NCBI GenBank assembly: GCA_020061995.1
Contig: JAGUXE010000133.1
Coordinates: 1-9,310, forward strand
Reading direction: 5' to 3'
DNA: 9,310 nt
Source of the DNA: Ignavibacteriales bacterium
GTDB lineage: Bacteria; Bacteroidota; Ignavibacteria; Ignavibacteriales; Ignavibacteriaceae
Both the position numbers and the translations under genes were made by a program. Shown here piece by piece: positions 1-6,630 of this stretch. The notes under the pieces are model-generated. The model did no database searches, was not told where the DNA came from, and saw nothing but the letters and a program-made list of their open reading frames with translations. Each line of letters starts with the position of its first letter. Position 1 is the stretch's first letter.

Positions 1-546
1 AAGAATTTTTTCCACATTTAAAGTATTTTGAGCTACAAATATTTTTTTAATCGAGATACCATTTTTAATAAGTTCGTGGGCGTAATTATTTCCGTAGCAG
101 ATATGACCCGAAGCTCGCTTATTGAAATAACTATTTATAAAATCCTTAAATGCTAACCGTACTCCATAAATTTCTGCTCTTTTATGACCACAAGACCAGA
201 GTAAATACTTTCGTTTAGTGATAATAAAATAAAATTGGATTATCAATAAATTTAGGACCCCAGAATTAAAAAGTATAATTGTCAAATCTGGCTTGTAGTT
301 ATACACATATTTTAGAATTTTTTTAATCCAAATAATTCTGAAACCAAATAAATTTATTAAATTGCTATCAAAACTGATGGAATCAAATAACTTACTATTT
401 ACGGTGTGAACGGCTTTCTGCATACTTACTTTTTTACCATGTATAACCGTTAATTTATATTCTGATCCAAGTTCCTCTTTTAGTAATTGAAAGAAATCAT
501 TTCTAAAAAAAGGTAAAATGGGTAATATGAATAATATTTTTTTCAT
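1..546 (-). CDS. Glycosyltransferase family 4, N-terminal part (cut by left window edge)
   Basis: An open frame of 182 codons runs from an ATG at 546-544 to base 1 without a stop, so only the N-terminal half of the protein is present. The start MKKILFILPILPFFRNDFF is the first beta-strand and loop of a GT-B Rossmann domain. WSCGHKR (117-123) followed by an R/K-rich helix matches the acceptor-domain pattern of a GT4 subgroup, and FVAQNTLN (170-177) is the strand that leads into the inter-domain linker in that family. The donor-binding half, with the EX7E motif, lies outside the window. By family it would be a cytoplasmic or membrane-associated retaining sugar transferase acting on the lipid-linked repeat unit. 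The start lies 4 bases after the heparinase-like stop, which indicates the same operon. Sampled lines are only about 23% GC, the lowest in the window. The GT4 call is fairly firm; donor and acceptor cannot be read from what is here. Confidence 0.82.
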   Translation of the reverse strand, partial: MKKILFILPILPFFRNDFFQLLKEELGSEYKLTVIHGKKVSMQKAVHTVNSKLFDSISFDSNLINLFGFRIIWIKKILKYVYNYKPDLTIILFNSGVLNLLIIQFYFIITKRKYLLWSCGHKRAEIYGVRLAFKDFINSYFNKRASGHICYGNNYAHELIKNGISIKKIFVAQNTLNVEKIL

Positions 547-550
547 ATTT

Positions 551-2485
551 CTAGAGTGTTATAATCTCAGTTGATAGTCTTTTTGATTTAAAAATTTTAG
601 ATTTTAATATAGCTTTTTTAGCTTTCTTTTTACTTAAAAAGGATTCCGAATAACTATAAGTTTTTATTTCTAACTCATCAAAATTTGTTTTTATTTTAAA
701 ATTGTTAGAGCCGTTGGATAAGAATATTTCCATTTCACCGCATATTTCAACTTTGAGGGAAGGATGAAAATGAATATTAAAAATGATCTCATGAACCTCT
801 AAGGAATAGAAATCATCAATTATAGTGAATGTTTTATTATTTCGAAGTTCCACTGTTCTTTTGTGCATGACAGGATCATCAAGTCTTTGATATGCATTAT
901 TTTCTACTGAACAAGAAATTAGATCCACATCAAAAAAATATTCAAGAAGATCAACCTTAGTATTTTCCTTCATTCCAAAAACTTGCTTTGGGTCAATAGT
1001 ATTAAGCTCATATCCATCAACAGTAATCGTATTGTGGGCTTTAGTGGAACGATAGAAATTGCGATATTTGTTGTTGCTTAGATAGCAATATGTACCTGGG
1101 TCAACTACAACAGGAGTATCAGAGATAAACAGCGTAAAACTTAATATATCATTATGCTGATGTGCTCCTTGCCCACCTGATCCAACATTCCAAAACAAGA
1201 AGGTAAATGCGGTAACCCCATATTTATATAACAAAACTCCTGGTTGTTCATATAATTGTGCAAAATTACATTGTTTATCATATTGTTGTAAATTAACACT
1301 AAACAGCAAATTATAAAACTCATGTTCAACTACTACAGTTTTCTTTAAGAGATAAAGATCCAACGGATCATAATTGAAATAGTTGTCAATAGAAAATATC
1401 TTACCATCGTCACAATCCCCAATCGTTGGTAATTTACCGTTAGGTTGTTCAATATTAAATAAAAATTGAATCATCTTAAAAAGGTTTTTTTGAATTTGAT
1501 GCTTGTTATCACAAAGATCTTCATGAAAAAATAGTAAAACATAAAAATACAATTCTGTAATATATTTATGATATCCAATCGAGTGCTCGTGTGCAATACC
1601 ACCTTGATGAATACATTTATCAGAAGCTTTAACTATTTCTCTTGTAGCAAACTTTTTCCATTTGATTGCACGTTTATTATTATATAAGAATGTACTAATT
1701 ATCAGTAATCCAAAAATATCAGAAAGATAATGATTTCCATAAAGATTGCTAATTCCTTTTTCAAGATGGAATTCAATGTATAAACCATGACGATAGATAA
1801 TATCTAAGATTACTTCTTCATATTTTGGATCATTTTTTAATTCTTTCTCAAAGATAGAAAAAGCCATTATGATATTGGATGCACGTATTGAACATTCCAT
1901 TGCATTCATCCAATTAACACCGTTCAAGAAAGGGTTATTTTTATCCCAATCGCTGAGAATATCCTTAAATAGGATATAATATTTATTGTTGCCTGTATAA
2001 GTGTAACACAAGCCTAATAAAGGTAAAAACTGCAGTCGATTCAATTCCCAAATACTACGGATCTCAGCACCACCTGACTCTCTTTTAATTCTCCTAAAAA
2101 ATTGTGCAGGGACTTTATTTCCAGTAATATAATCAATATTCCATTGTGGGAATTTATTAACTTTAATTTTGTACGAGAAGACTTTAAATTCACCTTTCAG
2201 AAGTTTCTCTCCATCCTCAAGAATGTCCTTAATTTCTCTTACAATAAAATTGACATAAATGTTTTTTGGTATCGTTCTATAATCTAAATTTCGTTTTCTA
2301 TTCAAATCGAATATGTAAAATATTATATCAAAACTTAGTGATGATATCTTTTTTGATACAACGAATAATCCGTAGATTGGTGAAGATATAAATTTGTATA
2401 TTCGATATTTCAATAATATATTAATCAAGATATTTCTTTCGATTTGAAAGATGCTTTTCGAAATAGTTTTTGTAAATGTAAGCAA
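551..2485 (-). CDS. Heparinase II/III-family protein (putative polysaccharide lyase)
   Basis: The 644-residue protein has the architecture of the heparinase II/III (alginate-lyase-like) family. An alpha-helical toroid comes first, with KFPQWNIDYITG (111-122), WELNRLQFLPL (146-156), NPFLNGVNWMNAMECSIR (184-201), GNHY (250-253) and GGIAHEHSIGYHKY (295-308). PTIGDCDDGK (353-362) and a C-terminal beta-sandwich with AHQHNDILSF (441-450), VDPGTY (461-466) and RSTKAHNTITVDG (479-491) follow. By analogy with heparinases II and III, N251/H252, Y305 and H442 would be catalytic and H444, D462 and H484 metal ligands. This correspondence is by motif, not alignment. Known relatives cleave uronate-containing polysaccharides by beta-elimination. 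The N-terminus (MLTFTKTISKSIFQ) has no cleavable signal peptide, although residues 20-60 are rather hydrophobic. The frame opens at a TTG that overlaps the upstream GT2 gene by 65 bases. In-frame TTGs at 2428 and 2413 are alternatives, so the first ~25 residues are uncertain. Sampled lines average about 26% GC. The family call is strong, the substrate unknown. Confidence 0.88.
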   Translation of the reverse strand: MLTFTKTISKSIFQIERNILINILLKYRIYKFISSPIYGLFVVSKKISSLSFDIIFYIFDLNRKRNLDYRTIPKNIYVNFIVREIKDILEDGEKLLKGEFKVFSYKIKVNKFPQWNIDYITGNKVPAQFFRRIKRESGGAEIRSIWELNRLQFLPLLGLCYTYTGNNKYYILFKDILSDWDKNNPFLNGVNWMNAMECSIRASNIIMAFSIFEKELKNDPKYEEVILDIIYRHGLYIEFHLEKGISNLYGNHYLSDIFGLLIISTFLYNNKRAIKWKKFATREIVKASDKCIHQGGIAHEHSIGYHKYITELYFYVLLFFHEDLCDNKHQIQKNLFKMIQFLFNIEQPNGKLPTIGDCDDGKIFSIDNYFNYDPLDLYLLKKTVVVEHEFYNLLFSVNLQQYDKQCNFAQLYEQPGVLLYKYGVTAFTFLFWNVGSGGQGAHQHNDILSFTLFISDTPVVVDPGTYCYLSNNKYRNFYRSTKAHNTITVDGYELNTIDPKQVFGMKENTKVDLLEYFFDVDLISCSVENNAYQRLDDPVMHKRTVELRNNKTFTIIDDFYSLEVHEIIFNIHFHPSLKVEICGEMEIFLSNGSNNFKIKTNFDELEIKTYSYSESFLSKKKAKKAILKSKIFKSKRLSTEIITL

Positions 2486-3317
2486 GCGATTTACTAGCCA
2501 TTATGTCATATTTGATTCGATTGAAAATATTTTTTTTTTGTGAGGTATCCTCTTTATGCAGAACATCAATGTAGTTAAGTAAAAGTATCTTTCCGCCAAA
2601 AGCTTTTACTTTTTCAGCAATTACGTATTCTTCGAAAAATAAAAATACATTTTCATCAAAAATAGGAAATATTTGATTCGAAATAAAAAATTGCGAATCA
2701 AATATAAAAAAAGAACCATGAACTCTGTACACTTCTGTTGTAATCACTTTTGAATTATGAAAAAAATCCTTCCTTTTTCTTTTCCATTTATTAAATGACA
2801 AAAAATAAATTAATATAAGACTTAGATAATATATATATTTTATAATAGATGAATGTTTTAATCTCATTATGCCAATCTCTTTTATGGATGGGCATTCTCT
2901 ATTCGAAGGATTAATTACCTGAGACTGGAGGTTGAATACTTGAGGTGCTATTACAATGTATTTACTTTCTTCAATAACACGAAACATTTCATACAGTACC
3001 AGAGGAGAGCTAATTTCAATATCAGGATTTGATATTACAATATAACGAACTCCTGCATCAACTAGACTCTTGATGCCCACATTGTTTCCGAAACCGTAAC
3101 CCTTATTTTGCCTATTAACAAGAATTTCAATATTTTTAACTTTTGAAAATTTTGATTTTACTTCTTCGAATCCCATTATAGTTGAACAATTGTCAACTAT
3201 TACAATTTTTAATGAATGCAGATTGAACGACAATATACGATTTGTCAATTCAACTGTATCGATGTGAGAATTGTAATTTAATATTACAATACCAAACTTA
3301 TATTTTTTTTTTCTCAA
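2421..3317 (-). CDS. Glycosyltransferase family 2 (rhamnosyltransferase-like)
   Basis: A 298-residue GT-A-fold transferase. The motifs appear in order: ILNYNS (12-17), VDNCST (41-46), NKGYGFGNNVGIK (71-83), SNPDI (96-100, in the place of the DXD metal/nucleotide site), VHGSFFIF (199-206) and FFEEYVIAEK (227-236, the catalytic-base region). This pattern is shared by rhamnosyltransferase-like GT2 proteins that act on lipid-linked repeat units. A hydrophobic stretch at about 157-174 could anchor it to the inner face of the membrane. The start is TTG: a stop (TAA) lies immediately upstream in frame, there is no in-frame ATG before the first strand, and an AGG lies 8 bases upstream. The gene overlaps the end of the GT-B gene by 20 bases and the heparinase-like frame overlaps its own end. 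The lysine-rich N-terminus (RKKKYK) is encoded by the 10-A tract at the junction. A second 10-A run lies at 2530-2539. The donor sugar cannot be set from sequence. Confidence 0.85.
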   Translation of the reverse strand: MRKKKYKFGIVILNYNSHIDTVELTNRILSFNLHSLKIVIVDNCSTIMGFEEVKSKFSKVKNIEILVNRQNKGYGFGNNVGIKSLVDAGVRYIVISNPDIEISSPLVLYEMFRVIEESKYIVIAPQVFNLQSQVINPSNRECPSIKEIGIMRLKHSSIIKYIYYLSLILIYFLSFNKWKRKRKDFFHNSKVITTEVYRVHGSFFIFDSQFFISNQIFPIFDENVFLFFEEYVIAEKVKAFGGKILLLNYIDVLHKEDTSQKKNIFNRIKYDIMASKSLAYIYKNYFEKHLSNRKKYLD

Positions 3318-4578
3318 TTAGTCGACCTATTCCTGATGTAATTCGTTTAGCTGTTTGACCGTCAGAATACTCGGCAATTTCATTGATCAAATTTTCATTC
3401 TCTTGGACAAAGTGATTTTCTCCATTCACAATTCGTTCGAGGATTTGTATCAAATCATTTTCGCTTGATAAAAAACTTATCAGTCCCTTTTCAATCAAGG
3501 GTCGGAAATGTTTATCGAAAGCAATTTTCTTCAAGTTAGTTTTTGTATATTCATCATTTGTTGGATGAAAATTAACAATGAAAGAGGGAACATCAAACAT
3601 AACTGATTCAATATGTAACGTCGTGCCCATATTAAGCATTAGATCTGTGCGTAATAACAGATCCTGAACATCCTTGATATCATTTTGATTCATGAACCAA
3701 TCCCCAGAACGATTAACTTGATTATTTTTGAACCTATTTGAATGAATTTCGAGCTCTTGAAGATTTTCAAATTCATGTTTGAATCGTGTTTGATCATGCG
3801 GGTGTAATCTTAATATTAAATTTACTTCTTTGTTAGTTTTTAGTCCGCGGATTAGAGAATAAAGGTATCGAATGAATTCATCTTCCTTGAAATGCCAATT
3901 TAATAAACCCATTGTTGCATAAACTATATTGATCGATTTTCTTTCCCTATTTCGGCTAATTTGCTTGAGCCTGCAAAAATGAGGATCAAATTGCAATGCC
4001 CCAACAATCTCTATTTGATTCTCTTGATAAAAATGCCTTTCAATAGCCCATTTCTTCATTTGCTTATTCCAGACAAAAATATTATCGAATCTTAGGATCA
4101 GTGGATTCTTGCTCATATTGTCCCAACTAGAGACTATACAAAGCAATCTTATACCAAGTTTATGTGCTAATAAGCCTAAAATAACTTCGGATTCGATATA
4201 TCGTGGTGTAGGAAAAATAATTATTTCGGGTTTTGTTGAATTTATTTTCAATTCTATTAGTTTATTTCTTGTTAAAAATTTTTCAAACGAAAATACTATT
4301 CTTACCCCAGCATATAATTTTCGTCGCGTAAAGAAATGTCTCAGTTTCAATAAATAATTATTAAACCATCCTAATGGTGCATTTGGCAATAAATCTATTT
4401 TTAGATTGTAATCACTATATTTTTTTTTGATGTAGTCAAGAATACCTTCATGACACCATACTTCGATTGATATTTTTTTTATTTTTATCAATTCAGCAAT
4501 TAAACCGCACTCAAAATAATCTCTTGCCACCGCTCCGGCGGGCAAAATAATCAAAAGTTTCTTTATCTGATAATTCAA
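3298..4578 (-). CDS. GT-B-fold transferase, CDP-glycerol glycerophosphotransferase-like
   Basis: A 426-residue protein built as two Rossmann-like halves. The N-terminal half begins KKLLIILPAGAVARDYF and contains IIIFPTPRYIES (119-130) and VSSWDN (149-154). The C-terminal half has FVWNKQMKKW (168-177), IVGALQFD (191-198), LILRLHPHD (254-262) and LNMGTTLHIES (315-325). The SWDN, VWN and VGxxQFD series is seen in uncharacterised transferases that profile searches place near CDP-glycerol glycerophosphotransferases and UDP-GlcNAc 2-epimerase-type GT-B proteins. The serine-rich segment usual in true TagF/TagB enzymes is replaced by MGTTLHIES, so CDP-glycerol should not be assumed as donor. The start is TTG: a stop (TAA) lies four codons upstream in frame, the next in-frame ATG is near codon 155, and an AGG lies 5 bases before the TTG. 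TTG overlaps the GT4 stop in TTGA, a classic coupling arrangement. Sampled GC is about 31%, below the upstream genes. A transferase role on the repeat unit is inferred from context. Confidence 0.72.
   Translation of the reverse strand: MNYQIKKLLIILPAGAVARDYFECGLIAELIKIKKISIEVWCHEGILDYIKKKYSDYNLKIDLLPNAPLGWFNNYLLKLRHFFTRRKLYAGVRIVFSFEKFLTRNKLIELKINSTKPEIIIFPTPRYIESEVILGLLAHKLGIRLLCIVSSWDNMSKNPLILRFDNIFVWNKQMKKWAIERHFYQENQIEIVGALQFDPHFCRLKQISRNRERKSINIVYATMGLLNWHFKEDEFIRYLYSLIRGLKTNKEVNLILRLHPHDQTRFKHEFENLQELEIHSNRFKNNQVNRSGDWFMNQNDIKDVQDLLLRTDLMLNMGTTLHIESVMFDVPSFIVNFHPTNDEYTKTNLKKIAFDKHFRPLIEKGLISFLSSENDLIQILERIVNGENHFVQENENLINEIAEYSDGQTAKRITSGIGRLIEKKKI
3303..3312 (-). other. 10-A homopolymer at the GT-B/GT2 gene junction
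   Basis: Ten consecutive A on the minus strand lie inside the 20-base overlap of the two genes. They encode lysines at the C-terminus of the GT-B protein (IEKKKI, then stop) and at the N-terminus of the GT2 protein (RKKKYK). Loss of one A, or gain of two, would join the two frames without a stop. Such tracts are prone to polymerase slippage and to sequencing indels. Confidence 0.6.
3326..3334 (-). promoter_or_regulatory. Shine-Dalgarno-like AGGAATAGG for the TTG start at 3317
   Basis: The minus strand reads AGGAATAGG, then eight bases, then TTG. It lies inside the last codons of the GT-B gene. The in-frame TAA immediately before the TTG rules out an upstream start, and no ATG occurs before the first GT2 strand, so this site supports TTG as the real start. 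Confidence 0.4.
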
Positions 4579-5729
4579 GTCAACCTGTTAAATATTTCTA
4601 TAATTTTTTTTACCTGGTTATTAATATCAAAATGTTCCTCAACAATATTTTTACTATAACGCGTAATTGAATCGATCTTTTCTGCAGAAAGATTATTTAT
4701 TATCGTATCCGCCAAGCTGACTGATGAAATATGTTCGGTAAAAATTCCCCCACCGTACTGAAGCACTTCCGGAATACCGCCAATCGGGAAAGCAATTACA
4801 GGTTTACCTAAATACATATTTTCAATTATTACCAAACCGAAAGCCTCTTCACGTGAACAAATCACATACATATCGGTTAGATTGTAAATATCGTAAGGTT
4901 CGTTAATTGCCGGAATAAAAATTATATTTTTTTCTAAATGCTCATCTTTTATTATATTCTCAAGGATATTGCGCAGACCTTTGTCCGCATTCGGGAGCGT
5001 GTTGTTTTTACTATCGGCGCCTACCCATAAAAATTTAATATTCGGATTACCGGTTTTCTTTAAAACTTGTATCGCGGCATCAACAAAAATATCTGTGCCT
5101 TTTTGCCATCCCAAAGTACCTGCAGCTAATATCACTATGTCATTTTTATCAATTCCGAAATTCTCGCGGCTGAAACGTGGGCTAATTAGTCTTTTTCTAA
5201 TTTCTTCAGGTTCAATGCTGTTATATACGGTCGTTACTTTTCCCTGATCGATTCCGAAATTAAATAATATTTTTTTTCTTACTTCGTCCGAAATACAAAT
5301 TATATGTTTACTGAGGAAAAAAAAATCACGGTTTTTCTTTGACACAATTAAACTATTTGATACCCCTTGGGCATGAGTTATAATTTTTATATTATTATTA
5401 AGTAAACTTTTATTGTAGCCATAATCAACCGAATTGCTTATGTACGCCGATGCAGGTTTAATCTTTTTTAATAACCTTGACGCTTTAATGTAATTGTTGT
5501 AATAACGAATTTTATCCGCAACTTTTTTACCAGTGCCTCCACCGAAATTCAATTTTCTCTTGTTGAGAATTTCAATATCGAGGAATTTACCATACTGTTC
5601 CACTAGTGGCCCATTCTCACCACAAACAACCATGGCTTTAACGCCCTGTTTTACAAAATGCCGGGCAATTAAAAACGTCATTTTATTTGCGCCCGCCGAA
5701 CTTGCTCGGTATGTGAAAAAGACAACCAT
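4575..5729 (-). CDS. Glycosyltransferase family 4
   Basis: A 384-residue retaining GT-B transferase of normal length. The N-terminal domain starts MVVFFTYRASSAGANKM, where the SAGAN loop (11-15) is the usual acceptor/phosphate loop, and ends with VYNSIEPEE (168-176). The C-terminal nucleotide-sugar domain has LAAGTLGWQKGTD (201-213), with the lysine expected to contact the donor phosphates. It also has CSREEAFGLVIIENMYLGKP (291-310), containing the EX7E motif (E295 and E303), and FPIGGIPEVL (314-323). By family it transfers a sugar from a nucleotide donor to the lipid-linked saccharide in the cytoplasm. The ATG lies one base after the GT2 stop, and its own stop overlaps the next gene's TTG, so translation is probably coupled on both sides. 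Sampled GC is about 39%, the highest in the window, and it borders the poorer downstream half. Family certain; donor and linkage unknown. Confidence 0.93.
   Translation of the reverse strand: MVVFFTYRASSAGANKMTFLIARHFVKQGVKAMVVCGENGPLVEQYGKFLDIEILNKRKLNFGGGTGKKVADKIRYYNNYIKASRLLKKIKPASAYISNSVDYGYNKSLLNNNIKIITHAQGVSNSLIVSKKNRDFFFLSKHIICISDEVRKKILFNFGIDQGKVTTVYNSIEPEEIRKRLISPRFSRENFGIDKNDIVILAAGTLGWQKGTDIFVDAAIQVLKKTGNPNIKFLWVGADSKNNTLPNADKGLRNILENIIKDEHLEKNIIFIPAINEPYDIYNLTDMYVICSREEAFGLVIIENMYLGKPVIAFPIGGIPEVLQYGGGIFTEHISSVSLADTIINNLSAEKIDSITRYSKNIVEEHFDINNQVKKIIEIFNRLT
4584..4586 (-). promoter_or_regulatory. Shine-Dalgarno-like AGG for the TTG start at 4578
   Basis: Reading the minus strand, CAGGTTGACTTG places AGG five bases before the TTG that opens the GT-B transferase gene, inside the last codons of the GT4 gene. 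No other start codon is possible nearby because TAA lies four codons upstream in the same frame. This supports TTG initiation coupled to GT4 termination. The core is only three bases, so the evidence is modest. Confidence 0.4.
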
Positions 5730-5730
5730 T

Positions 5731-6630
5731 TCAAATTAGACCGATATATTTGAGCAAAAACCTTGCGGCCATTTTAATATTGGGTAATGGTGAAAAGAAT
5801 GAATATTTCCAACCATTCAAAAGACGGTTCAAACTTTCCCGGTATTCTGTTTTATCCATCAGGAATTTGGCTTCGATACGATAAAGAATCGATAGAGTGT
5901 TTTTATAAAATTTTAATTTCTCAACAGCTCCCAGATCAAAGAACTTATAATACTTCTCTACAACTTCACGCAATTCTTTATAATGAATATAACTGTGGGC
6001 AACGCTTTTACAGTCGGACCAGAACCTTGCAGATGCAAGTATATCGTCGGTTGTAATTCCTTCAAAACCTTTTAACCTGATCCTCAAGAAATACTCGGTG
6101 TCCAGGGCAAAGTGTAAATTTTCATCTAGGAGCCCAGCTTTATCGAGAATTGTCCGATTGAAAAATACGGCAGGTTGGTACTGCCTCCACCTGTTAAGAA
6201 TATTAACTGCGTTAAAAACCGACGGCCCTTTCTCACCTATTACATGACCCACTTCATCAATTTTCCTACACCTTCCTGCAATTAAGCCGATGCCAGGATT
6301 TTTCGAATAGAGTTCAGCCACTTTAAATAAAGATCCTAATTCCAATAGGTCGTCCGAACCAAGCCATGAGTATATATCACCGTCCACTCTTTTGAAACCT
6401 TTGTTAATTGCATTACACTGACCTGAATCTTTTTCGCTTATCCAATAATCAATTCTGCCGGAATATTTTTTAATTATCTCTACTGAATTATCTGTACTAC
6501 CTCCGTCGATAACAATGTATTGTAGATTAGGATAATTCTGATCCAGCACCGATTTTATGGTAGCTTCGATGAAACCCGCTTGATTAAACGACGGGGTTAC
6601 TATCGAGATTCGTGGTAGTTGATTGTACAT
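5731..6630 (-). CDS. Glycosyltransferase family 2
   Basis: A 299-residue GT-A transferase of the WcaA/PGL-type GT2 group. Visible motifs are ISIVTPSFNQ (8-17), VIDGGSTDNS (40-49), SEKDSGQCNAINKGF (65-79), YSWLGSDD (87-94, the DXD-type metal and nucleotide site), YQPAVFFN (151-158) and ALDTEYFLR (175-183, catalytic-base region). A helical tail without evident membrane segments follows to KYIGLI. Relatives with the SEKDSGQxxAxNKG signature are typical in O-antigen and exopolysaccharide loci and use nucleotide-activated hexoses. The ATG is chosen because it places the first beta-strand right after the N-terminus as in relatives. This makes the gene overlap the polymerase-like gene by 47 bases. 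An A-rich stretch, not a clear Shine-Dalgarno, precedes the start. The next GT4 gene begins one base after the stop. Confidence 0.93.
   Translation of the reverse strand: MYNQLPRISIVTPSFNQAGFIEATIKSVLDQNYPNLQYIVIDGGSTDNSVEIIKKYSGRIDYWISEKDSGQCNAINKGFKRVDGDIYSWLGSDDLLELGSLFKVAELYSKNPGIGLIAGRCRKIDEVGHVIGEKGPSVFNAVNILNRWRQYQPAVFFNRTILDKAGLLDENLHFALDTEYFLRIRLKGFEGITTDDILASARFWSDCKSVAHSYIHYKELREVVEKYYKFFDLGAVEKLKFYKNTLSILYRIEAKFLMDKTEYRESLNRLLNGWKYSFFSPLPNIKMAARFLLKYIGLI

Noticed and set aside
1141..2287. Short frames inside the heparinase-like gene (1141-1329 minus, 2102-2287 plus)
   Set aside because: Both fall within strongly conserved family segments of that protein and have no independent support.
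2530..2539. T10 run on the plus strand, as a possible terminator tract
   Set aside because: It is the complement of AAA/AAT codons in the middle of the second GT2 gene, and there is no GC-rich hairpin beside it on either strand.
4109..4357. Plus-strand open frame of 82 codons
   Set aside because: It lies wholly antisense to the well-supported GT-B gene and shows no recognisable motif.
4969..5247. Plus-strand open frame of 92 codons
   Set aside because: It is antisense to the GT4 gene, whose own motifs (AGTLGWQKG and others) account for the region.
5533..6056. Two plus-strand open frames (5533-5739 and 5787-6056)
   Set aside because: Both are antisense shadows of the GT4 and GT2 genes, with no family features.
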